6,141 nt of DNA from Burkholderiales bacterium (GCA_011391855.1 JAABPT010000107.1:1-6141), one strand, 5' to 3'; counted from the stretch's first letter, positions 1 to 5,791 are shown. Translations and numbers: made by a program. The notes: generated from the letters alone by a model not told the origin.

Positions 1-846
1 GCCGAGCGCTTCGGCGGCCAGACGCTGGACACGATGGGCATCGAGAACTACATCTCGGTGCTGGAAACCGACGGGCCGAAATTCGCCGCCGCGCTGGAAG
101 CGCAGGTGCGCAGCGTCGACGTGGACCTGATGAACGGCCAGCGTGTGGCGGCCCTGGAGCCGGCCGCCAAGCCCGGCGGCTTCGTCGGCGTGAAGCTGGC
201 CAACGGCGCCAAGTTGAAGAGCCGCACCGTGATCCTGTCCCCTGGCGCACGCTGGAAGAACGTGAACGTGCCCGGTGAGGCGGAATACCGCACCAAGGGC
301 GTGGCCTACTGCCCGCACTGCGACGGCCCGCTGTTCAAGGGCAAGAAGGTGGCCGTCATCGGCGGCGGCAATTCGGGTGTGGAAGCGGCCATCGACCTGG
401 CCGGCGTGGTGGCGCACGTGACGCTGCTGGAATTTGCCGACCAGCTGAAGGCCGACGCGGTGCTGGTGAACAAGCTCAAGAGCCTGCCCAACGTGGACAT
501 CCACACCAGCGCGCAGACGACCGAGATCACCGGCGACGGGCAGAAGGTCAACGGCCTGTGCTACAAGGACCGCGTCTCGGGCCAGGAACATGCGGTGGAA
601 CTGGCCGGTGTCTTCGTGCAGATCGGACTCGTGCCCAACACCGAATGGCTGAAGGGCAGCCTGGAGCTGTCGCGCTACGGCGAGATCATCATCGACGCGC
701 ACTGCGCCACCAGCGCGCCGGGCGTGTTTGCCGCCGGCGACGCGACCACGGTGCCTTTCAAGCAGATCGTCATCGCCGCGGGCGAAGGTTCGAAGGCGGC
801 GCTCGCGGCGTTCGACCACCTGATCCGCCAGCCGGTGGCGGCTTGA
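1..846 (+). CDS. ahpF: Alkyl hydroperoxide reductase subunit F, C-terminal part (5' end outside window)
   Basis: AhpF is the cytosolic flavoprotein that passes electrons from NAD(P)H through FAD and disulfides to the peroxidase AhpC, which reduces peroxides. The reading frame is open from base 1, so only the last 281 residues are visible, roughly the final 54% of a family member of about 520 residues. Counting from the first codon, the redox disulfide CPHC is at residues 104-107 (bases 310-321) and is followed by DGPLFKGKKVAVIGGGNSG; the GGGNSG dinucleotide-binding loop is at 121-126. A second FAD-contact motif, GVFAAGDATTVPFKQ, starts at residue 241. The order and wording of these motifs match enteric AhpF closely. 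The N-terminal thioredoxin-like domains and first FAD motif would lie to the left, where ahpC is usually found. The gene ends with TGA and converges on the marR-type gene; it looks functionally unrelated to the aromatic genes. No lesion is seen. Confidence 0.96.
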   Translation, partial: AERFGGQTLDTMGIENYISVLETDGPKFAAALEAQVRSVDVDLMNGQRVAALEPAAKPGGFVGVKLANGAKLKSRTVILSPGARWKNVNVPGEAEYRTKGVAYCPHCDGPLFKGKKVAVIGGGNSGVEAAIDLAGVVAHVTLLEFADQLKADAVLVNKLKSLPNVDIHTSAQTTEITGDGQKVNGLCYKDRVSGQEHAVELAGVFVQIGLVPNTEWLKGSLELSRYGEIIIDAHCATSAPGVFAAGDATTVPFKQIVIAAGEGSKAALAAFDHLIRQPVAA

Positions 847-875
847 GCGCGGCCGCTGCGTTGAGCTGATCGATC

Positions 876-892
876 GAGGGCGCGAGGCCCTC
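876..892. terminator. Possible shared terminator hairpin between convergent genes
   Basis: GAGGGC (876-881) and GCCCTC (887-892) form a perfect 6-bp, GC-rich stem with a 5-base loop. The hairpin lies in the 44-bp gap between the convergent ahpF and marR-type genes, and its right arm overlaps the first two bases of the regulator's stop codon (TCA at 891-893 on the + strand). No T-run follows on either strand, so a classical intrinsic terminator is not demonstrated. The position is the main support for this call. Confidence 0.3.
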
Positions 893-1376
893 AGGCGTCG
901 CTCGGCGCCCGGCTCTCGGCGTTGTTGGCGGCCACCAGTTGGCGCAGCATGCGCATGAACTGATCGCGCTCGCGCGGCGGCAGGGGTTCCAGCATGCGCG
1001 CCTGCGCCCGGTGCATCGCCGGCGCCAGGGCCTTGAGCAGCGCATGGCCTTCCTCGGTGAGCGACAGCAGCCGTACGCGCCGGTCCTCGGGGGTGGTGTT
1101 GCGCACCAGCAGGCCGCGCGCCTCGAGCCGATCCACGACACCGGCAATGGTGGACGTGTCCAGCCCGATGCTGCGTGCCAGTGTGCGCTGGTCGATGCCT
1201 GGCGTGTTGCACACGGTCTGCAGCGCCCCGTACTGCACTGGCGTGATGCCGTGCTCTTCGGTCTCGTGCAGAAAGATCGCCACCGCGATCTGCTGCAAGC
1301 GCCGGATGTAGTGGCCGGGCAGGGATTCAAGGTCGACGGGCGCCGCGGCGCCGGACCGGTTCTGCTTGCTCATCAT
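891..1376 (-). CDS. MarR-family winged-helix transcriptional regulator, likely repressor of the divergent aromatic operon
   Basis: This is a 161-residue, dimeric MarR-type DNA-binding protein that probably senses an aromatic acid. From the start at 1376, an N-terminal dimerisation helix is followed by the winged-helix domain: a helix around residues 62-71 (QRTLARSIGL), the recognition helix around 74-88 (TSTIAGVVDRLEARG), and a wing containing the family D-R-R signature at residues 98-100 (PEDRRVRLLSLTEEG). The C-terminal helices complete the dimer interface. The frame extends to 1436, but that start would place the candidate operator at 1414-1430 inside the gene. The tandem ATGs at 1376 and 1373 lie after a weak GGCGGA, and family proteins usually begin near here. 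The gene is divergent from the 3-hydroxybenzoate hydroxylase, the classic arrangement for a repressor and its target. MobR of Comamonas, a MarR protein controlling a 3-hydroxybenzoate 4-hydroxylase gene, is a precedent as I recall it. The ligand is inferred, not seen. Confidence 0.9.
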   Translation of the reverse strand: MMSKQNRSGAAAPVDLESLPGHYIRRLQQIAVAIFLHETEEHGITPVQYGALQTVCNTPGIDQRTLARSIGLDTSTIAGVVDRLEARGLLVRNTTPEDRRVRLLSLTEEGHALLKALAPAMHRAQARMLEPLPPRERDQFMRMLRQLVAANNAESRAPSDA

Positions 1377-1413
1377 GTCTCGGTGTCCGCCCAGGAAGGG
1401 CTCGCGCCATAGT

Positions 1414-1430
1414 ATCACTGTGCTGATGAT
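1414..1430. promoter_or_regulatory. Candidate MarR operator, copy A (regulator side)
   Basis: ATCACTGTGCTGATGAT is a 15/17 match, in the same orientation, to the site at 1527-1543 in front of the hydroxylase gene. Its inverted-repeat symmetry is poorer than that of copy B (ATCA at one end, TGAT at the other). It lies 37 bp upstream of the regulator start at 1376 and overlaps a possible minus-strand -10 (GATACT, bases 1416-1411, 4/6 to consensus). This position fits autorepression. Binding is inferred from repetition and placement only. Confidence 0.55.
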
Positions 1431-1516
1431 GGGCATGCTGACGACTGCGCTCGGCGTGTTCTTGCGTCAGCACCGGATTCAGGGTTTTCCCTAGATGCGC
1501 TCCGGACTCCGGATTC

Positions 1517-1522
1517 TATACT
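1517..1522 (+). promoter_or_regulatory. Candidate -10 element of the 3-hydroxybenzoate operon promoter
   Basis: TATACT matches the sigma-70 -10 consensus at five of six positions and lies 48 bases before the hydroxylase start codon. There is no convincing -35 at 16-18 bp spacing; TAGATG at 1492-1497 (19-bp spacing) is only 3/6. The promoter may therefore be weak, need an activator, or be misassigned. Its overlap with the palindrome cluster fits repression by occlusion. Confidence 0.4.
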
Positions 1523-1543
1523 GACGATCAGTGTACTGATGAT
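1517..1543. promoter_or_regulatory. Candidate MarR operator cluster, copy B (operon side)
   Basis: Three alternating half-sites are visible: ACTGA (1520-1524), TCAGT (1528-1532) and ACTGAT (1535-1540). They build two overlapping inverted repeats: TATACTGA-CGA-TCAGTGTA with 7/8 arm pairs, and ATCAGT-GT-ACTGAT with perfect 6-bp arms. The segment 1527-1543 is the near-copy of the site at 1414-1430. Palindromes of this size are typical of MarR dimers. The cluster starts on the candidate -10 of the hydroxylase gene, so occupancy would block RNA polymerase. Confidence 0.6.
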
Positions 1544-1556
1544 ATGCACTCCATCG

Positions 1557-1563
1557 AAAGGAA
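1557..1563 (+). promoter_or_regulatory. Ribosome binding site fixing the hydroxylase start at 1571
   Basis: AAAGGAA lies 7 bases before ATG 1571. The earlier in-frame ATG at 1544 has no such sequence in front of it and sits directly against the operator cluster, so 1571 is the better start. Confidence 0.75.
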
Positions 1564-1570
1564 CCCCGAC

Positions 1571-2770
1571 ATGAGCGCAGCGACATCCTCTCTCCCCGTG
1601 CTGGTGGCCGGCGGCGGCATCGGCGGCCTGGCGGCGGCGCTGGCGCTGGTGCGCCGCGGCTTCCAGGTTCAGGTCTTCGAGCAGGCGCCCGAGATCGGCG
1701 AGATCGGCGCCGGCATCCAGCTCGGCCCCAACGCCTTCCACGCCTTCGACGCCCTGGGCGTCGGCGACAAGGCGCGCAGCCGCGCCGTGTTCACCGACCG
1801 CATGGTGATGCACGACGCCATCGACGAGAGCCTGGTCGGCGAAATCCCCACCGGCGAGGCCTTCCGCCAGCGCTTCGGCAACCCCTACGCGGTGATCCAC
1901 CGCGTGGACGTGCACCTGTCGCTGCTGGAAGGCGCGCAGGAGACCGGCCGCGTGGAATTCCGCACCAGCACGCGCATCGTCAACGTGGCGCAGGACGCCA
2001 GCGGCGTCACCGCCTACGACCAGAACGGCAATGCCTACCGCGGTGTGGCGCTGGTCGGCGCCGACGGCGTGAAGTCGGTGGTGCGCGAGCAGTACGTGGG
2101 CGACCCGCCGCGCGTTACCGGCCACGTGGTCTACCGCTCGGTGGTCGACAAGAAGGACTTCCCCGCCGACCTGCAGTGGAACGCGGCCAGCCTGTGGGCC
2201 GGCCCGAACTGCCACCTGGTGCACTACCCGCTGCGCGGCGGCGAGCAGTACAACGTGGTCGTCACCTTCCACAGCCGCCAGAAGGAGGAGTGGGGCGTCA
2301 CCGAGGGCAGCAAGGAAGAGGTGCAGAGCTATTTCCAGGGCATCTGCCCGAAGGCGCGCCAGCTCATCGACCTGCCCAAGACCTGGAAGCGCTGGGCCAC
2401 CGCCGATCGCGAGCCCATTGGCCAGTGGACCTACGGCCGCACCACGCTGCTGGGCGACGCCGCGCACCCCACCACGCAGTACATGGCGCAGGGCGCGTGC
2501 ATGGCGCTGGAAGACGCGGTGACGCTGGGCGAGGCGCTGCGCGTGAAAAGCAACGACTGGACCGCGGCGCTGGACCTGTACCAGCGTTCGCGCATCGCCC
2601 GCACCGCGCGCATCGTGCTGTCGGGCCGCGAGATGGGCCGGCTGTACCACGCCAAGGGCGTGGAGCGGCTGGTGCGCAACAGCCTGTGGCAGGGCCGCAC
2701 GCCCGAGCGCTATTACGACGCGCTGGAATGGCTGTACGGCTGGAACGTGGGCAACTGCCTGAGGCCGTGA
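1571..2770 (+). CDS. nagX: 3-hydroxybenzoate 6-hydroxylase (FAD-dependent monooxygenase)
   Basis: This cytosolic group A flavoprotein hydroxylase (399 residues) would convert 3-hydroxybenzoate, NADH and O2 to gentisate (2,5-dihydroxybenzoate). The visible FAD motifs are: GxGxxG at residues 14-19 with the ribose-binding Glu37 ending the second strand (VFEQ); the DG motif around 161-172 (GADGVKSVVR); and the GD motif at 295-296 (LLGDAAHP), followed by TTQYMAQGACMALEDA. In the Rhodococcus 3HB 6-hydroxylase I recall His213, Tyr217 and Gln301 as active-site residues; His215, Tyr219 and Gln303 here match with a constant +2 shift, and Tyr106 is close to its Tyr105. Salicylate 1-hydroxylases share the fold, so the exact substrate depends on these residues and on the gentisate genes that follow. 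Start 1571 is chosen for its AAAGGAA site. It is the first gene of the operon, directly behind the operator cluster. Other names for this enzyme are xlnD, mhbM and hbzD. Confidence 0.88.
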   Translation: MSAATSSLPVLVAGGGIGGLAAALALVRRGFQVQVFEQAPEIGEIGAGIQLGPNAFHAFDALGVGDKARSRAVFTDRMVMHDAIDESLVGEIPTGEAFRQRFGNPYAVIHRVDVHLSLLEGAQETGRVEFRTSTRIVNVAQDASGVTAYDQNGNAYRGVALVGADGVKSVVREQYVGDPPRVTGHVVYRSVVDKKDFPADLQWNAASLWAGPNCHLVHYPLRGGEQYNVVVTFHSRQKEEWGVTEGSKEEVQSYFQGICPKARQLIDLPKTWKRWATADREPIGQWTYGRTTLLGDAAHPTTQYMAQGACMALEDAVTLGEALRVKSNDWTAALDLYQRSRIARTARIVLSGREMGRLYHAKGVERLVRNSLWQGRTPERYYDALEWLYGWNVGNCLRP

Positions 2771-2811
2771 ATCTTTCTGCTGCGCGGGCCGATCCAGGGC
2801 CTGCGCTCCTC

Positions 2812-2829
2812 GCCGTACGGGTGTACGGC
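2812..2829 (+). repeat. Perfect inverted repeat / mRNA hairpin between hydroxylase and dioxygenase genes
   Basis: GCCGTAC (2812-2818) and GTACGGC (2823-2829) form a 7-bp perfect stem with a GGGT loop. No T-run follows, so it is more likely an RNA processing, stability or pause element, or part of a dispersed intergenic repeat, than a terminator. It lies in the 150-bp gap 2771-2920, the longest gap inside the operon. Confidence 0.45.
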
Positions 2830-2835
2830 TGCGGT

Positions 2836-2855
2836 GCTCGACCCAGGCTCGACCC
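2836..2855 (+). repeat. Short tandem direct repeat (9-mer, 11-bp period)
   Basis: GCTCGACCC occurs at 2836-2844 and again at 2847-2855, separated by AG, and a partial third copy (GCTCG) follows at 2856-2860. It sits just after the hairpin at 2812-2829. No function is evident; an 11-bp period puts the copies on the same DNA face. Confidence 0.4.
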
Positions 2856-2920
2856 GCTCGCGACGAAATCTTCACGACCTCGGACACCGCAATGGCTGAG
2901 GTCCCCACTCGGAGACTGAA

Positions 2921-3976
2921 ATGCAAGACAACGACCGCTTCACCACCCTGGGCCGACTGGAAGACCTGCCGCAGGCCTACCGCGACGAACTGACGGCGCT
3001 CAACCTGGTGCCGCTGTGGCCCAGCCTGCGCGCCGTGCTGCCGCCGCACGTGCCCACGCGCCGCACCCAGGCCACGCACTGGGCCTACCAGAAGCTGCGC
3101 CCGCTGCTGCTGCAGGCGGGCGAGCTGACGCCGATCGAGAAGGCCGAGCGACGCGTGCTGGTGCTGGCCAACCCCGGCCACGGCCTCGAGAAGATGCAAG
3201 CCAGCGCCGCCATGTACCTGGGCATGCAGCTGCTGCTGCCGGGGGAGTGGGCGCCGTCGCACCGCCACACGCCGAATGCCGTGCGCATGGTGGTCGAAGG
3301 CGAGGGCGCCTGGACCACGGTCGGCGGCGAGAAATGCCCCATGAGCCGCGGCGACCTCATCCTCACGCCCACAGGCCTGTGGCACGAGCACGGCCACGAC
3401 GGCAGCGAGCCGGTGGTCTGGCTCGACGTGCTCGACCTGCCGCTGGTCTACTACATGGAGGCCAGCTACCACGTCGACGGCGAGCGCCAGACCGTCGTGC
3501 CGGGCCGCGGCGACCGCGCCTACGCCCGCGGCGGCCTGGTGCCGACGCCGGTGTTCACCCGCGGCGACAAGGCCTACCCGATGCTGCGCTACCCCTGGGC
3601 CGATGCGCGCGCTTCGCTGCTGGCGCTGGCCGCCGACCGGCCGGAACTGGAAGCGGTGCAGCTCACCTACACCAACCCCGAGACCGGCGCCGACGCACAG
3701 AACATCCTCGGCTTCTACGCGCTGATGCTGCGCCCGGGCCAGACGCTGCGCCTGCCGATGCGATCGCCGGCGATGGTGTTCCACCAGATCGAGGGCCGCT
3801 CTTCGGTGGCCATCGCCGACCAGGGCTTCACGCTGGAAGCCGCCGACACCTGCTGCGCCCCGGGCTACACCGCGGTGACGCTGAAGAACCTGTCGGCCGG
3901 CGAGCCCGCCTTCGTCTTCATCGCCGACGAGTCGCCGCTGCACCGCAAGCTGGGCGTGTTCGAAGTCCGCGATTGA
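2921..3976 (+). CDS. gtdA: Gentisate 1,2-dioxygenase (bicupin, Fe(II)-dependent)
   Basis: This cytosolic ring-cleavage enzyme of 351 residues opens gentisate with O2 between C1 and C2 to give maleylpyruvate. The N-terminal cupin carries the Fe(II) ligands: His114 and His116 in PSHRHTPNAVR, and His155 in GLWHEHGHDG, followed by WLDVLDLPLV, a strong family signature. Arg122 and His157 fit known substrate-contact positions. A second, metal-free-looking cupin spans about residues 245-345 (ILGFYALMLRPGQ onward). The length is normal for the family (about 340-380). GGAG at 2911-2914, six bases before the ATG, supports the start. The segment before the first His reads YLGMQ (99-103), whereas the commoner gentisate dioxygenases I recall have W/Y-A-A; the Gly is the residue found in the broad-range salicylate 1,2-dioxygenase, so salicylate-type substrates are possible. 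The linked 3HB 6-hydroxylase and fumarylpyruvate hydrolase make gentisate the likeliest substrate. The family nagI name may also be used. Confidence 0.92.
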   Translation: MQDNDRFTTLGRLEDLPQAYRDELTALNLVPLWPSLRAVLPPHVPTRRTQATHWAYQKLRPLLLQAGELTPIEKAERRVLVLANPGHGLEKMQASAAMYLGMQLLLPGEWAPSHRHTPNAVRMVVEGEGAWTTVGGEKCPMSRGDLILTPTGLWHEHGHDGSEPVVWLDVLDLPLVYYMEASYHVDGERQTVVPGRGDRAYARGGLVPTPVFTRGDKAYPMLRYPWADARASLLALAADRPELEAVQLTYTNPETGADAQNILGFYALMLRPGQTLRLPMRSPAMVFHQIEGRSSVAIADQGFTLEAADTCCAPGYTAVTLKNLSAGEPAFVFIADESPLHRKLGVFEVRD

Positions 3977-4019
3977 ACGCCGGCGCCTCCACTACGCACC
4001 CCCACTTTCAAGGATTCGC

Positions 4020-4721
4020 ATGACCTCCTACCTCTGGGCCCCGCCGCCCGTGCTGTCGCTGCCCGTGCGCGGCAAGGCCGAACGCCTGCCCATCAACCGC
4101 CTGTTCTTCGTTGGCCGCAACTACCACGCGCATGCGGTGGAAATGGGCAAGCCGGTCGACAAGTCGGTCGAGCGGCCGTTCTATTTCACCAAGTCGCCGC
4201 AAACGCTGCTGGAAAGCGGCGCCACCACGCCCTACCCAAGCGAGACGAAGAATTTCCACTTCGAGATGGAACTCGTGGTGGCCATCGGCAAGCCGGGCTT
4301 TCGCGTCAAGGCCGACGACGCGCACCAGATCATCTACGGCTACGCCGCCGGGCTGGACATGACGCGCCGCGATCTGCAACTGGTGGCGCGCGACAAGGGC
4401 CGGCCCTGGGACCTGGGCAAGGACGTCGAGCACAGTTCGGTGTGCGCCGAGATCGTGCCGATGCCCGGCGTGGTCATCGACCACGGCGAAATCGCGCTCG
4501 AAGTCAACGGCGAAACCAAGCAGAAGTCCGACGTCGACAAGCTGATCTGGAATGTGCGCGAGATCATCGCCGACCTGTCGCTCTTCTATCACCTGCAACC
4601 CGGCGACCTGATCTACACCGGCACCCCCGAAGGCGTGGGCGCGGTGGTGTCGGGCGACCGCATCACGGGCCACGTCGCAGGCGTGGGCGAGATCACGCTG
4701 GACATCGGCCCGGCCGAGTAG
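4020..4721 (+). CDS. nagK: Fumarylpyruvate hydrolase (FAH-family)
   Basis: This is a 233-residue, cytosolic, metal-dependent C-C hydrolase of the fumarylacetoacetase family that would split fumarylpyruvate into fumarate and pyruvate, the last step of the gentisate pathway. The N-terminal signature GRNYHAHAVEMG (residues 32-43) supplies a His38-Glu41 pair equivalent to the catalytic His-Glu dyad of FAHD1-type enzymes. The divalent-metal ligands appear as Glu82 and Glu84 (FHFEMELVVAIG) and Asp113 (GLDMTRRD). The C-terminal PGDLIYTGTPEGVGAV is typical of the family. AAGGA at 4010-4014, five bases before the ATG, sets the start, 43 bp after the dioxygenase, so co-transcription is likely. FAH-family members also include oxaloacetate decarboxylases and acylpyruvases; the linkage to gentisate dioxygenase is what makes fumarylpyruvate the preferred substrate. 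Confidence 0.9.
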   Translation: MTSYLWAPPPVLSLPVRGKAERLPINRLFFVGRNYHAHAVEMGKPVDKSVERPFYFTKSPQTLLESGATTPYPSETKNFHFEMELVVAIGKPGFRVKADDAHQIIYGYAAGLDMTRRDLQLVARDKGRPWDLGKDVEHSSVCAEIVPMPGVVIDHGEIALEVNGETKQKSDVDKLIWNVREIIADLSLFYHLQPGDLIYTGTPEGVGAVVSGDRITGHVAGVGEITLDIGPAE

Positions 4722-4751
4722 ACCCCACCGCACCTTCAAGAAAACCCAAAC

Positions 4752-4774
4752 GGACCCGGCTGCATGCCGGGCCC
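4752..4774 (+). repeat. GC-rich inverted repeat / hairpin between hydrolase and TRAP genes
   Basis: CCCGGC (4755-4760) pairs with GCCGGG (4766-4771) around a TGCAT loop, and two further G-C pairs form outside an A-C mismatch. No T-run follows. It lies 30 bases after the hydrolase stop and 36 bases before the TRAP gene. It could reduce read-through or protect the upstream mRNA, setting different levels of enzyme and transporter; full termination is not supported. Confidence 0.4.
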
Positions 4775-4800
4775 CGGCCACGCCATTGCCTACTTCTTCC

Positions 4801-4804
4801 GGAG
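4801..4804 (+). promoter_or_regulatory. Ribosome binding site fixing the TRAP binding-protein start at 4811
   Basis: GGAG lies six bases before ATG 4811. The open frame runs back to 4442, but that part overlaps the hydrolase gene in another frame and encodes Arg-rich, low-complexity protein. A signal peptide begins exactly at 4811. Confidence 0.8.
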
Positions 4805-4810
4805 ACTGAC

Positions 4811-5791
4811 ATGAAACTCGCCAAATTCTTGCCCTTGCCCCTGCTCGCCGCGGCCGCCCTCGGCGCCGCCACCGCAGGCGCCCACGCCCAGGCCCTGAAG
4901 CTGGGCCACATCACGCCGCCCACGCACGTGTGGCACCAGGTGTCGGAAAAGATTGCCACCGACCTGGACACCGCCTCGGGCGGCAAGATGAAGATGGCCG
5001 TCAGCCCGCTGCAAAAGCTGGGCAACGAGGCACAGATGATCAACCTGATGCAGGCCGGCGCGCAGCAATTCGGCATCTTCACGGTGGGCGGCCTGGCCAA
5101 CCGCGAGGAGTCCTTCCTCGGCTGGTCGCTGCCTTATGTCTTCAAGGACGTGGCGCACGCCTCGCGCGCCGCCGGCACGCCGGCCGCGCAGGAGATGCTC
5201 AAGCGGCTGGACGCGCATGGACTCGTCGGCCTGGGCTACGCCTTCGCCGGCATGCGCCACGTGCTGTCGCTGCAGCCCGTGGTGTCGGCCAAGGACCTGG
5301 CCAACAAGAAGATCCGCTCGTTCCCGAGCCCCATCTACAACGACTGGTGGAATGCCAACGGCGCCGCGCCGACGGCCATGCCGCTTTCGGAGGTGGCTCC
5401 CTCCCTGACGACCAAGCTGCTGGATGCGGTGGACGTGGACCTGGACGCCCTGGTCGGCCTGAAATTCCACCAGCAGGCGCCCAACCTCACGCTCACCGGC
5501 CACATGGCCTTCCCGGCCGTGATCGTGGTGTCCAAGAAGTGGTGGGGCACGCGCTCGCAGGCGGACCGCGACATGATCACCAAGGTGGTGGCCGGCGCCG
5601 AGAAGTGGGGCTACCAGACCGCCATCGACGCCGACGTGAACAACCTGGCCAAGGCCAAGGCCGATGGCGCCAAGGTGGTGGCCAACCCGGACATCAAGTC
5701 GTTCCAGGCCGTGGGCGCCAAGATCCGCGACCAGTACACGGCCAAGAAACTGCTCATCGCCGACTTCTACAAGCAGGCCAAGGATCTCTGA
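4811..5791 (+). CDS. TRAP transporter periplasmic solute-binding protein (DctP family)
   Basis: This 326-residue protein is the periplasmic receptor of a tripartite ATP-independent (sodium-motive-force-driven) transporter. A Sec signal peptide is clear: Met-Lys start, hydrophobic LPLPLLAAAALGAA, then AHA before Gln27 (or AQA before Leu29) as the cleavage site. The mature part begins LKLGHITPPTHVWH, usual for the family. Residues 163-200 read LANKKIRSFPSP followed by SEVAPSLTTK, the DctP core signature; Arg169 is at the position of the conserved carboxylate-binding arginine, and Arg149 (GMRHV) is a second likely ligand contact. The length matches the family (320-340). It lies 89 bp after the hydrolase and 48 bp before the DctQ-type gene. 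The substrate cannot be read from sequence. The context suggests 3-hydroxybenzoate, gentisate or a related aromatic carboxylate; TRAP systems for aromatic acids, such as the 4-chlorobenzoate transporter, are known. Confidence 0.93.
   Translation: MKLAKFLPLPLLAAAALGAATAGAHAQALKLGHITPPTHVWHQVSEKIATDLDTASGGKMKMAVSPLQKLGNEAQMINLMQAGAQQFGIFTVGGLANREESFLGWSLPYVFKDVAHASRAAGTPAAQEMLKRLDAHGLVGLGYAFAGMRHVLSLQPVVSAKDLANKKIRSFPSPIYNDWWNANGAAPTAMPLSEVAPSLTTKLLDAVDVDLDALVGLKFHQQAPNLTLTGHMAFPAVIVVSKKWWGTRSQADRDMITKVVAGAEKWGYQTAIDADVNNLAKAKADGAKVVANPDIKSFQAVGAKIRDQYTAKKLLIADFYKQAKDL

Noticed and set aside
939..1412. 157-codon plus-strand frame opposite the MarR gene
   Set aside because: No recognisable domain; the minus strand carries a complete winged-helix protein with the D-R-R wing signature.
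1377..1436. 20-residue N-terminal extension of the MarR protein from ATG 1436
   Set aside because: It would put the candidate operator inside the coding sequence, and MarR proteins usually start near the tandem ATG at 1376/1373. Not fully excluded.
1544..1570. Earlier start (ATG 1544) for the hydroxylase
   Set aside because: It has no ribosome site, overlaps the operator edge, and adds residues before the normal short N-terminus of the FAD fold; AAAGGAA precedes 1571.
2176..2919. 247-codon plus-strand frame overlapping the hydroxylase end and filling the following gap
   Set aside because: It is an Arg/Pro/Ala-rich frame shadow without a ribosome site; it offers no real gene in the 2771-2920 gap.
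1415..3943. 842-codon open frame on the minus strand opposite the hydroxylase and dioxygenase genes
   Set aside because: Its product is His/Ala/Gly/Val/Arg-rich without any recognisable domain, and it crosses two well-supported genes and their promoter and gap. It is the usual antisense shadow of GC-rich codons.
4008..4781. 257-codon minus-strand frame opposite the fumarylpyruvate hydrolase
   Set aside because: No domain; shadow of a gene with clear FAH-family active-site motifs.
4442..4810. Upstream in-frame extension of the TRAP binding protein
   Set aside because: It overlaps the hydrolase in another frame and is Arg-rich and unrelated to the family; the signal peptide and GGAG site place the start at 4811.
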